A DNA stretch of 29,592 nt from a virus. Below, in pieces: positions 8,881 through 17,088 of the stretch (positions within the stretch are counted from its first letter, which is position 1; the number at the start of each line of letters is the position of its first letter). A program made the translations under genes and the position numbers. The notes below the pieces were generated by a model. It saw nothing but the letters and a program-made list of their open reading frames with translations, was not told where the DNA came from and searched no databases. Where the stretch lies: positions 1-29,592 of IMG/VR virus record IMGVR_UViG_3300010153_000063. One strand, 5' to 3'.

Positions 8881-11478
8881 TTAACGAAACACTGCGTTTA
8901 ATGGAACAGATTTATTAACATTAGAAGTTTTTTGCAAAAAATCTAATAAATTAATTACTAATAATTCTCCATTAACATCAGACGCATATTGAGGATTGTT
9001 TGAATATTCACCTTCTTCAGCATACACAAACACATATTGGTTTCCCCCAATTGCTTGTATATTCCAATCCTGAAACCCTAATCGCTCAGTTTTTAATTCT
9101 TTAGCTAAATCTTTGTCAATTATTTGATTTGTAGGGCTAGCATTCATAATAGATTCAACTGTTATATTTTCTAATTTATTTTCAATTTCTTCAACGCTTA
9201 TACCAGGAGGTAAAAGTGTTTTATTTTCCCGTACTACTTGCACACCTCCAGTTTCATTTTCTACATTATAGCCAGTTGCTAGTTGCAATGCTTGTTCATA
9301 TGTTTCTTCATTGAAGAATGTTAATTGATTTTTATCAGCTAGCGCAGAATATATTAAATTTGCTGTTTCAGAAACATTTTTCATTCCGTTTCCAGTAGCA
9401 ATCATTGATTTTCCAAACGTATTATACAAACCAATTCGTTTATTTGTTTCAGTAAATTCAATTGGCTTAAATCCATTTTTATTTAATTCAATGCCTTTTA
9501 AAGCTAACAAAGCAGATTGTTTTTCTCCAACTGTTAACAAAGCGCCAATAGTTGCTAACTCTGGTGCATTTTTTGCTATTTCTTCAAAAACACCTAATGA
9601 AAAATCATACCCTTGTTCGCTTATTGTAGCTAAAATTGTCAGCTGCTCATCTAAAGATCCTTTGCCTAAAGCTTCTGATAACAATTCTGATTCATCACTT
9701 GTTAAATAAGTTATAGTATCAAAATTACCCCACTCTTGCACCTGGGCAGCTTCGTTGCGTCTTTGTGCTAATGAGTCGGATAGATTTGTAAAATCAATTG
9801 GTTTTACACTGAGTACACCAGATTTAATAGCATATCCCATCGGATCAGTTTCTAATGCTTTTACCTTATTAGTTTGCAATATTTTTGCAAAATTTAAACC
9901 TTCTAACCTTAATGTAACATTTTCATAATCATAAGGACTAGCTCTTTTGTCTAAACTTTCATTTAAAGACATTACAAAACCACTCATTTGATCTGGGTTC
10001 ATCTTAGCCATTTTGTTTTGTATTTCAAAAATATACTTTAATTTGTCTATTCTTGGCATTAATTCATTGTATTTTGTTTTATAAATTTCATCAAATTTTT
10101 CAATTGTACTAAGCCAATCATAAATATCTTGACTGTTAGGAAGATCTTCTGGTTTTAATTTTTTATTTTCTTTTACAAGATTTTCAGCTACTTCTAATCT
10201 TTTTTCGATAGGTTCTAAACTCATTAATAAATTATTAATTTCTTTTGTATCGGCTTCTTTTGCAATTTCTTTTATTTCTTTGACTATTTTTGTAGCAAAT
10301 TTAGAAACTTCAATTTCATAGGTAGTATCTTTTCCTTTTTCTCCATATCCAGGCAATCCTTGCTCTAATTGTATTAAATTATTTTGCGCTTCTTCTGGAC
10401 TCATTTTTCTTAAACTTTGAGCTAATTGCATTTTAAATTCTAAATTATTTATATTTTGATTAAGCCTATTTCCAAATGGGTTTTGATTTATTTCATTTTT
10501 TAAAGATTCAATTGTTTCTAAACTTGGCATGCCGCCATTTTCTAAAATTGTATCTTGTTCATTAATCCTTGTTATTAAATTATTTTTTGCTCCAGTTTGT
10601 TTTCTAATATTGTTATTATAATCAACCTTTAAACGGTTCATAAACAAATCAGTTTCTACTAAATTCATGCCTGGCAATGGTTTTGCTTTATATGTTTCTA
10701 AAATCTCTTCTTGTTCAGAAATTGTCATTTGATTAAATCTAAATAATGTGTTGTTTTGCACAGCAGATTTATATGTTTTTTCTGCCCATTCATTTACATC
10801 TGCTTCTGAAATTTGAAGATCTAATAAAATTTGTTTATTATTAGCAATTAATTTTGCAATGTTATCTGGGTTCATTCCATCCATTACTGAATTGTTTATA
10901 ACGTCATCAGCTAAAACACCCATTTTTAAGTAATTTTTTTCTTGCAATTCTTTAGCGTATTTTGCTGATTGCCAGGTATTGTATTTATTCATTGCTAAAT
11001 CAGTTCTACCAGACAATTTTTGCTGAAGAACAGAGCCAGCCACAGGGTCAAATACATTTATACTTTCACTAAACCCATCATTAATATTTGCTAACTGTTG
11101 ACTAATTTCTGACGCTGGCGTGTTGTTTAATTCTCCAGCAGCCAAAACATTATTAATTTGCACTTGAGCATCTGTTTCTATTTCAGCAATAGCCAATCGA
11201 GCCCCTAGTTCATAAGCGGCTTTTTCTGATATTGTTTTAGCACCGCCTTGAGCTTGTAATTGTTCTAAAGTAGCTGCACTTCCTTCTTTACGAACACGTT
11301 CCTGGCCTAATAATGTTTCTTGTTCCACAGTTTTTTTAAAAAGAAATTGTGACATTCTTCCAACAGATTGTGAAATATCACTGCCTAATCTTGCACTTTC
11401 CCTGGCATCAGCAAAATCAATAGATCGAGGTTGACGAGCTTGTATTCCTAAACGTTGATATTTTGGTAGTAAAGCCAT
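8881..11478 (-). CDS. Internal virion protein, gp15-like
   Basis: An 865-aa, largely helical, charged protein with a GAGGT ribosome site. The N-terminus (basic, with R-x-A-R-Q-P-R, then long Gln/Glu/Ala helices) and the C-terminal small beta region (a G-G-N-Q-Y-V-F-V-Y strand, then a run ending L-L-V-I-N-L-L) resemble the general plan of T7 gp15. That protein forms the middle part of the ejected core tube with gp14 and gp16. No enzyme motif is seen; in particular there is no lytic transglycosylase signature. It lies between the small gp14-like gene (11486-11926) and the 1059-aa gene, the gp15 position in T7-like genomes. The assignment rests on order, length and composition. Confidence 0.65.
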   Translation of the reverse strand: MALLPKYQRLGIQARQPRSIDFADARESARLGSDISQSVGRMSQFLFKKTVEQETLLGQERVRKEGSAATLEQLQAQGGAKTISEKAAYELGARLAIAEIETDAQVQINNVLAAGELNNTPASEISQQLANINDGFSESINVFDPVAGSVLQQKLSGRTDLAMNKYNTWQSAKYAKELQEKNYLKMGVLADDVINNSVMDGMNPDNIAKLIANNKQILLDLQISEADVNEWAEKTYKSAVQNNTLFRFNQMTISEQEEILETYKAKPLPGMNLVETDLFMNRLKVDYNNNIRKQTGAKNNLITRINEQDTILENGGMPSLETIESLKNEINQNPFGNRLNQNINNLEFKMQLAQSLRKMSPEEAQNNLIQLEQGLPGYGEKGKDTTYEIEVSKFATKIVKEIKEIAKEADTKEINNLLMSLEPIEKRLEVAENLVKENKKLKPEDLPNSQDIYDWLSTIEKFDEIYKTKYNELMPRIDKLKYIFEIQNKMAKMNPDQMSGFVMSLNESLDKRASPYDYENVTLRLEGLNFAKILQTNKVKALETDPMGYAIKSGVLSVKPIDFTNLSDSLAQRRNEAAQVQEWGNFDTITYLTSDESELLSEALGKGSLDEQLTILATISEQGYDFSLGVFEEIAKNAPELATIGALLTVGEKQSALLALKGIELNKNGFKPIEFTETNKRIGLYNTFGKSMIATGNGMKNVSETANLIYSALADKNQLTFFNEETYEQALQLATGYNVENETGGVQVVRENKTLLPPGISVEEIENKLENITVESIMNASPTNQIIDKDLAKELKTERLGFQDWNIQAIGGNQYVFVYAEEGEYSNNPQYASDVNGELLVINLLDFLQKTSNVNKSVPLNAVFR

Positions 11479-11485
11479 TGTAACC

Positions 11486-11926
11486 TCAAATAATTATTTT
11501 TCCAACTGAGTGCGCTCTTATTCCATAATCTACTGCTGTTTCTGCTGCACCTAGATAAGACGTTGTTCGAGCAGTTTGACCAGCGCCTTTGTATATTGCT
11601 GCTTGATGTGTTGCCTGTCCTAACGCTAAAATTGCATTGTCTTGCGCTAAATTAAATTCCCTTATACCTTCTGCCATTGCTGTGTTTTGTATAGTCTTTG
11701 CTGACCCAGACATTGGGTCAACACCACCAAAAGCAGCGTTATTAATAATTGTGGCTAGTGTTTCATTTAATCTAGTTAAAGCTGCTACTCCTTGCTGTTT
11801 GTAAGCAAGCGCTTCTGAATTACCTCTTAGCTTTTCTTGTGCAGCTTTTTCATTATATTCCCTTTGCCTAGCACTACCTTCTGCTAATTTTCCAACAATA
11901 CCTATTCCAGCTAAAGCTAATTGCAT
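11486..11926 (-). CDS. Internal virion protein, gp14-like
   Basis: A 146-aa Ala/Gly-rich helical protein. It opens with a short hydrophobic segment (M-Q-L-A-L-A-G-I-G-I-V-G), has a charged helix rich in E, K and R, and then the F-G-G-V-D-P-M-S-G-S-A motif. That motif and the A-x-x-Y-x-x-x-G spacing are typical of the small core/ejection protein that follows tail tube B in podoviruses (T7 gp14 position). In T7 this protein inserts in the outer membrane during DNA entry. GGGA lies 7 nt upstream of the ATG, and the gene starts right after the tail tube B stop. Confidence 0.7.
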   Translation of the reverse strand: MQLALAGIGIVGKLAEGSARQREYNEKAAQEKLRGNSEALAYKQQGVAALTRLNETLATIINNAAFGGVDPMSGSAKTIQNTAMAEGIREFNLAQDNAILALGQATHQAAIYKGAGQTARTTSYLGAAETAVDYGIRAHSVGKIII

Positions 11927-11927
11927 A

Positions 11928-14141
11928 TCAATTCCCTACACTCATTTTGTATTCTAATCCAAGAACATTCATTTTTAATGGAACACTTTGCGTTATCGTA
12001 ATTTGACCTGATTTAGTATACCCAAGTAAAGCATGCGCTGTTTTTGTTCCAGTAAATTCGCTTATTGGTGTATCTAAACTTTGGCCTAAACTTCTAAAAG
12101 CTATTTGTTGATTATTTATTTTTAAATCTTGTGTGTCATGTACTAAAGCGTCAACTTGCAAAATTCTTTTTTGCACCCCTTGCGTTGAGCCAGATTGTAA
12201 CGTTGGTTCTGCTGGCATTGTTTTTGCACTGACTGTAAAATCTAAACCAACCTCCCAAGATGCAGTTGCTTGAGAAGCAAACGTAATAATAGAATTTGCT
12301 GGAACAACTTGTGTTGGATCAACCAATCCATCTCTTACAATATTAACTGTGAAACCAATTAATTGAGTTAATTGGCCAGACGTTGTATCTGGAAAACTTC
12401 CCTCTCCTTTTTCTGCTGAATCTAATAAATATGTAGAATCAAATTTTTCTAAATTCCATTGTATAGCTTGCCCTGACACTTCTCTTTTTACCATAACATA
12501 CACATCTGATACATCAACGCCAACTGCTATAAATGTACCTGTTGTTGTAAACCTGGATGGCGCTATAACATTTTGACCAATTAAAATAGAATACACCGCT
12601 AACGACCCATCATCACCATTTACAATATAAATTTTATCTGCTTCGTCTGTTGATGTTGCTCGAACAGACGCTATATCAATTGGTGTTTTTAACAAATGCG
12701 AACTTAATACAGACAATGATTGCACCTGATATGATGCTGTAGAATCAGTGTATTGGAATGCGTTTAATGTTTTACCTTGTCTTTGAATAAAAACTGACGC
12801 GCCATTTAAGTTTTCAATAGGTAATCCTGGTTTAGATCCAAGTTGCGTTTGCGGTCTTACTAAAAAATTTGATGGCGTAATTGCTGCATTATCAGTTTGT
12901 TGAATAATAAACTCACCACCTGTTGAAAATATTCTTAAATTTGAAGCTGAAACAACATTTACAATAGCGTTTAATTGATTTGTATTTATTGTTGCTTCTA
13001 CTGATTCATCAGCTAAACCCGTTCCAGGTTCGAAGTTAAAATAGTCTATTGTCCTGGAACCCCATACAGTGTTCGATCTTGTTTTTGACCCTCCAAAATA
13101 TAACCTACCTTCATGAAAGCATGACGATCTAGGCCAACCTCTTGTGTTTGACCATGTATCCTCATATCCATGTTCACTTTCCCAATTGCCAGCAACAACG
13201 GCAGATGCGTCAAAAAATGGTGTTTCTACAACGGCTTTCATTTCTGTAGCAGATACAAATTCTACATACCTTGCTCTACCAAATGTTGTTAAAACGCTTG
13301 CATATTCACCAACTGCTGCTGGAGCAAACGCTTCTATTTTATAATGGGTTGTATTATCTGGAGCTGTTGTCCAATTTGTAAACACTGTTAAAACTTTTGA
13401 AGAAGCAACAAAACTTTTTACATGCTTTGATTGCCCTGAGCCTGTTCCAGACGTTAATGTAATAAACATACCATTTGGATAATTATCAGCGTATGAACTT
13501 GAACTTTTTACGGTAATCGTATTTGCGGTTCCCCCTTGAGCCTGGCCTGTCTCAGTGCTGACCGAAGATGCTGTAATTGTGATATTACCTTCTGTAGCTG
13601 ACGGAGTAATTGAAAAATTAGGATTGTGTGTATCAAAATTAAAAGCATACTTAGGAATATTAGTAAAAGGTACATTTTCATATGTCCAACTTGTGTCACT
13701 GTTTCTAACTAATCTTTTTGTTTCAAGATCTTCATGGCATAAAATTAAAGTTTCGACTGCTTGTGTGTAGTTTATTTCATCAACCATAGTTGGTGTAATA
13801 CCAGCACAAGTTATAAAATTAGCTCCATTAACAGTAAGTTGAACACCATTTTTAAAAACAAATATTCTACCTGTTGTATTGTATGATGTTAAAACTAAAA
13901 TATAACTATCTGATACATTAAATTCAAAAGGAATTAATTTATATTTTGAATAAACAGTCCCTTGAGCAATTGTTGCAATATATTTAAGTCCATCACGCCT
14001 TGTTATTCCACCTTGCGGCTGCACTAATACATTTGTTGCTTCTTCTAAAGCGTTATTATATTGCTCAATATCAGTTCGAGATCTTACTAAAGGATCAATT
14101 TCGCCAACAGAAAAGTTTGTTTGGAACTGTGTAATCCTCAT
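11928..14141 (-). CDS. Tail tubular protein B (gp12-like nozzle)
   Basis: A 737-aa protein. The N-terminal 60 residues carry the pattern of phage tail tubular protein B: N-F-S-x-G-E-x-D-P, R-x-D-x-x-x-Y, and Q-P-Q-G-G-I-T-R-R-D-G-L-K-Y. An Arg/Trp-rich G-W-P-R-S-S-C-F-H-E-G-R-L-Y-F-G-G segment near residue 340 is also typical of this family, as is the beta-rich composition. In T7 this protein forms the hexameric nozzle below the gp11 ring and closes the channel. Spacing to tail tube A is one base, so the two are probably co-translated. Confidence 0.9.
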   Translation of the reverse strand: MRITQFQTNFSVGEIDPLVRSRTDIEQYNNALEEATNVLVQPQGGITRRDGLKYIATIAQGTVYSKYKLIPFEFNVSDSYILVLTSYNTTGRIFVFKNGVQLTVNGANFITCAGITPTMVDEINYTQAVETLILCHEDLETKRLVRNSDTSWTYENVPFTNIPKYAFNFDTHNPNFSITPSATEGNITITASSVSTETGQAQGGTANTITVKSSSSYADNYPNGMFITLTSGTGSGQSKHVKSFVASSKVLTVFTNWTTAPDNTTHYKIEAFAPAAVGEYASVLTTFGRARYVEFVSATEMKAVVETPFFDASAVVAGNWESEHGYEDTWSNTRGWPRSSCFHEGRLYFGGSKTRSNTVWGSRTIDYFNFEPGTGLADESVEATINTNQLNAIVNVVSASNLRIFSTGGEFIIQQTDNAAITPSNFLVRPQTQLGSKPGLPIENLNGASVFIQRQGKTLNAFQYTDSTASYQVQSLSVLSSHLLKTPIDIASVRATSTDEADKIYIVNGDDGSLAVYSILIGQNVIAPSRFTTTGTFIAVGVDVSDVYVMVKREVSGQAIQWNLEKFDSTYLLDSAEKGEGSFPDTTSGQLTQLIGFTVNIVRDGLVDPTQVVPANSIITFASQATASWEVGLDFTVSAKTMPAEPTLQSGSTQGVQKRILQVDALVHDTQDLKINNQQIAFRSLGQSLDTPISEFTGTKTAHALLGYTKSGQITITQSVPLKMNVLGLEYKMSVGN

Positions 14142-14142
14142 G

Positions 14143-14760
14143 TTAGTTTCTCACATCAATTAAACTATAATCCTGTACTACTTTATTAATTTGCCCCCTG
14201 GAATCAATGTTTGCCGCTTCTCTAAATAAACCGCCCCGACCACTTTCTCCTGGCGTTCCAACAGCTATACCACGAAAATAATCAGCTTTTTGAGACTGAT
14301 CTGTTACAGGTATTGCTAACTCTCCAGCTAATGCTGTCCTAAGTAATCTAACAAAATATACTGGTAAATCTGCTTCTGTTACAGTTGCTTGGTAATCAAT
14401 ATATACAGTTTCTAAATTTGTAAAAACTTGATCACCGTATATTTCCCAACCAGAATTTAAGGATTGAGCAGAACTTGAATTGCTAGAAAATAATGCAAGT
14501 ACGCCCGTTAACATATCCCCAGGTAATTGATAAGCATATTTCCATTCATTAGTTGGAGCAGCTGATAATCTGGCTAACTGTACTTTTTTTAAAGACCAAG
14601 ACCAAGGATATCTACTTATAAGTGTATCTCTTAAATCTGGATATAACCTGGAACATGCTGACGCTAAATCTGTACCCTCGCTAAAACTGCTTATTGTGGT
14701 AGATCCTAAAAGGATTAAAGCATCAGAACAAATTGAAATATCTGTATCACCAGTTGCCAT
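14143..14760 (-). CDS. Tail tubular protein A (gp11-like adaptor)
   Basis: A 205-aa protein with an AAAGGAG ribosome site 8 nt before the ATG. It matches the T7 gp11 family pattern: I-C-S-D-A-L-x-L-L-G near the start, A-C-S-R-L-Y-P-D-L-R-D-x-L-I-S-R-Y-P-W-S-W-S around residue 35-57, and Y-x-L-P-G-D-M near 80. The product should form the dodecameric ring joining portal and nozzle. It follows a strong GC hairpin (14778-14807) that separates it from the head genes. Confidence 0.9.
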   Translation of the reverse strand: MATGDTDISICSDALILLGSTTISSFSEGTDLASACSRLYPDLRDTLISRYPWSWSLKKVQLARLSAAPTNEWKYAYQLPGDMLTGVLALFSSNSSSAQSLNSGWEIYGDQVFTNLETVYIDYQATVTEADLPVYFVRLLRTALAGELAIPVTDQSQKADYFRGIAVGTPGESGRGGLFREAANIDSRGQINKVVQDYSLIDVRN

Positions 14761-14777
14761 TACTCACTCCTTTAATG

Positions 14778-14807
14778 TTTGGGGGGCCAATAATCCAGCC
14801 CCCCAAA
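14778..14807. terminator. GC-rich hairpin between head and tail genes
   Basis: A perfect 10-bp inverted repeat, TTTGGGGGGC / GCCCCCCAAA, with a 10-nt loop. It lies in the 51-bp gap after the small head gene and only about 17 bp before the tail tube A start codon. No U tract follows the stem in the direction of transcription, so it is more likely an attenuator, a 3'-end stabilising or processing hairpin for the abundant head-gene mRNA than a strong terminator. Confidence 0.65.
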
Positions 14808-14811
14808 ATAT

Positions 14812-15075
14812 TTATGATACGCCAATCGCTGTCCCAGCAGAAACGTCAACCGTTCCACCAGAGTTTGATATGACAACAGAAACAGTAGCCGTAGGCGTGT
14901 TTGAATCATAATGAAAAATCCAATCCCCTACTGCTAAAGTATCTGACAAACTATTAAAGTAGTTTGCACCAGTTACAGTCGCTTTAGCATCAGCGCTTAT
15001 GTAACTGTATATTGCTGGAGCATTACCGCGCTTAGACGCTGCGATGGTTGACCAACCTGTTGTTGAAAATGCCAT
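14812..15075 (-). CDS. Small putative head (decoration-type) protein
   Basis: An 87-aa Ser/Thr/Ala-rich, probably beta-rich protein with an AGGAG ribosome site. It has no recognised catalytic motif. Features are a W-x-T-I-A-A-S-K-R-G-N-A-P segment, Y-S-Y-I-S-A-D, and a D-W-I-F-H-Y strand. It is encoded 12 bp after the capsid gene and before the head hairpin, so it probably belongs to the head transcript and may be a minor capsid or decoration protein. The function is inferred from position only. Confidence 0.5.
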   Translation of the reverse strand: MAFSTTGWSTIAASKRGNAPAIYSYISADAKATVTGANYFNSLSDTLAVGDWIFHYDSNTPTATVSVVISNSGGTVDVSAGTAIGVS

Positions 15076-15087
15076 GTATAGTTCTCC

Positions 15088-15921
15088 TTATTCTGTACAA
15101 TGAATTTTAACGATGCCTTCACCGTCAATTGCATGTGAACCAGCAGAGAACATTGAAGACACTAAGAAGCTAGTTTTTTCTGGAATATAATTAACTTCAC
15201 TCTTCTGTGACATTGATTCCGCATAACCCATTGAATCTGTATGCCAAGCAAAACAGGTTCTAGTGCTAGGTTTTGGAATACCGCCTTCGTCACGATCTCC
15301 CATTGTAAGGATCTTAAAGCCCATGAAAGAATCAATTTCTCCACGAACAAGAGCCTTAACAGTTGCAAAATCTGAGCTAGTTGCTTCTGTTTCACCTAAT
15401 AACGCATCAAGCTGAGAAGCATGCATTAACAAATGACGCCCTTCGCTTGGAACATTTTTTTGATTTAGATGTTTTGCAGTTGCTCTTAGTTTTTCAACAT
15501 TCATGTTAGTACCAGACCCACCTACTGTTGTTGCAACAGTACTTGTTCCTGAAGCAGCATTAAGTGCATCAATACACAGTTGATCCATGCGTCTTGCAAT
15601 TGATTTAGCAACAACTTGCACTAACTCACGTCTTTCATCAAAATTGATGTGTGATTGGTGAAAGATGTCTGAATATTCAGCTGCGATATAATCCGACATG
15701 GTTAATGTGACATGTGAATATGTCACGTTTAGTGGTGTCACGTCCGTTTGAGGAACGCGAACAGTAGCAACACCTTTTCCGATTTTTGGAAATTTAACGG
15801 TATTACCAGCTACACCAGTACGAGTTCGCATAGTTCCGCGAAGAATTGCTTCCGCTTGATATGCTTGCTTAACTTCCGACTCAAAAAGAGTAACGAAAGC
15901 TGTAGTGACGTTCTGCGCCAT
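15088..15921 (-). CDS. Major capsid protein
   Basis: A 277-aa protein. I choose the ATG at 15921 (M-A-Q-N-V-T-T-A-F) because GGAGG lies 8 nt upstream; the in-frame ATG at 15936 would overlap that site. The protein shows the features of HK97-fold podoviral coats: an N-terminal T-x-F-x-x-x-V-x-x-x-Y, a K-F-P-x-I-G strand, Y-x-D-I-F-H-Q, the D-x-R-x-E-L-V-x-x-V-A-K-S-I-A-R-R-M-D-Q spine-helix pattern and the late H-x-D-S-x-G. It sits directly after the scaffold gene. A structured leader of about 165 bp precedes it, as expected for the most highly expressed virion gene. Confidence 0.88.
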   Translation of the reverse strand: MAQNVTTAFVTLFESEVKQAYQAEAILRGTMRTRTGVAGNTVKFPKIGKGVATVRVPQTDVTPLNVTYSHVTLTMSDYIAAEYSDIFHQSHINFDERRELVQVVAKSIARRMDQLCIDALNAASGTSTVATTVGGSGTNMNVEKLRATAKHLNQKNVPSEGRHLLMHASQLDALLGETEATSSDFATVKALVRGEIDSFMGFKILTMGDRDEGGIPKPSTRTCFAWHTDSMGYAESMSQKSEVNYIPEKTSFLVSSMFSAGSHAIDGEGIVKIHCTE

Positions 15922-16088
15922 AGCAGATACCTCCATTTTAGGTTTCGATTATGACACGATCCGTTATCCGTAATCGGGCGGTTCGCTAACGTATTGTGGC
16001 TGCGCTAACCAACAGAATTACTGTATAGACGGGCCAAGCGGTTAACCGTCTATTAAGGGATAACAAAAAAATTTTATTAAATCAAGAC
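15922..16088 (-). promoter_or_regulatory. Structured leader upstream of capsid gene
   Basis: The longest non-coding gap of the virion operon. It contains a perfect 8-bp inverted repeat (ATAGACGG 16025-16032, CCGTCTAT 16046-16053, 13-nt loop) with the 10-bp palindrome CGGTTAACCG overlapping its inner side. A 6-bp pair (CGATTA 15946-15951, TAATCG 15971-15976) and the direct repeat GCTAAC also lie here. A TTGATT / TTATCC pair with 16-nt spacing just after the scaffold gene is only a weak sigma70-like match. It could hold a capsid promoter or an RNA-stabilising leader. No clear U tract follows the hairpin. Confidence 0.45.
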
Positions 16089-16838
16089 TTATGAAGGATT
16101 AGAAAACCATTGTTTTTCATATTTCTGCCTAAAGTTTTGATCTGTATTCCACCTGGGGTCAGCAATTGCAGCTTGTAAATCTTCTTTTGATAATTGCTGC
16201 GCTTCTACTACAGGTGTAATTGGAATACTTTCATTTGTAATTGATTGATGTAATTTTACAAAAGCGTTTATTGAATCAGCACTTGTTAAAGAAAAAGCAA
16301 TTGCTTCTCTTTCTGCTACTGATAATGGTGCTTTTTGCAAAATTCTTTCGGCCATTTGTATTTTCTCCTGGCCACGTTCTCCAAGTTTAGCCATTTCTTG
16401 CGTTTTATCATACGCAATCTTTTCTTCTTCTTGCTTACTTATTTCAAAAACTTTATTTGCTAAATCTTCAAATGCAGCCTGGCTAACACCATTTTCTTTT
16501 GCCCATTCAGTGTAGATGTTTAATGAAGGATCTTCATTGTCTAAACCTTGGTCAATTAAATTAGATACATCATATTCTTCTGGCGCTTTATGTTTGCCAG
16601 CTTTGAATTTCTTTTCTAATTCCGTGTAGCTTTTTGCTAACTTTTCGTTATCAGCGCCTTCTTCCCCCCAAAACTTTGCTGGAAACCATTCTGGACGTTC
16701 TTCAGATGCTTCTTCAACTTCTGGCTTCGTTTCCATTGGTTCTGAATCTTCATGCAACGGTATAGGCTGCTCTTCTGGGTTTTCTGTTTCTACTTCTGCA
16801 TTTGGATTTACAATTGGTGTTTCTTCTTCTTCAGACAT
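16089..16838 (-). CDS. Scaffolding protein (gp9-like)
   Basis: A 249-aa very acidic helical protein. I choose the ATG at 16838 (M-S-E-E-E-E-T) with GGAG about 10 nt upstream; the longer frame to 16865 lies inside the previous gene. The first 60 residues are Glu/Pro-rich. They are followed by E-W-F-P-A-K-F-W and E-K-L-A-K-S-Y-x-E-L-E-K-K-F, the usual opening of podoviral scaffold proteins, then long helices ending in a conserved-looking P-R-W-x-x-D...F-R-Q-K-Y. It overlaps the Bbp19-like gene by 8 bp and precedes the capsid gene. The role is assembly of the procapsid. Confidence 0.8.
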   Translation of the reverse strand: MSEEEETPIVNPNAEVETENPEEQPIPLHEDSEPMETKPEVEEASEERPEWFPAKFWGEEGADNEKLAKSYTELEKKFKAGKHKAPEEYDVSNLIDQGLDNEDPSLNIYTEWAKENGVSQAAFEDLANKVFEISKQEEEKIAYDKTQEMAKLGERGQEKIQMAERILQKAPLSVAEREAIAFSLTSADSINAFVKLHQSITNESIPITPVVEAQQLSKEDLQAAIADPRWNTDQNFRQKYEKQWFSNPS

Positions 16839-17088
16839 TATTACTATTCTCCACTCTTTTTTCAATTTTTCTAACGAGTTCTGTCATTCCCTCACGCGCA
16901 TAACCATAGCTTGCGTCTTCTCCAGGATGCCAGGACGGTTGTTCAATAGTGATAGATCGAAGATGGCTTAATACTTTTTGCCCTTCAGCACTCTTAAACA
17001 CTTTTCCATAAAGTAGGTCTATTTCATCTACTTTAGGCGTATTATTTTGCGCTGGATTAAGTCCCTCCCAGCCTTCTTTTAAACTCAT
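16831..17088 (-). CDS. Bbp19-like small phage protein
   Basis: An 85-aa protein whose ATG overlaps the portal stop (ATGA). The core, with L-Y-G-K-V-F, G-Q-K-V-L-S-H-L-R, P-S-W-x-P-G-E-D, Y-A-R-E-G-M-x-x-L-V-R-K-I, fits the small Bbp19-like family found between portal and scaffold genes in podoviruses. Its molecular role is not established to my knowledge; the position suggests head assembly. Family assignment is from the motif pattern by eye. Confidence 0.7.
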   Translation of the reverse strand: MSLKEGWEGLNPAQNNTPKVDEIDLLYGKVFKSAEGQKVLSHLRSITIEQPSWHPGEDASYGYAREGMTELVRKIEKRVENSNNV

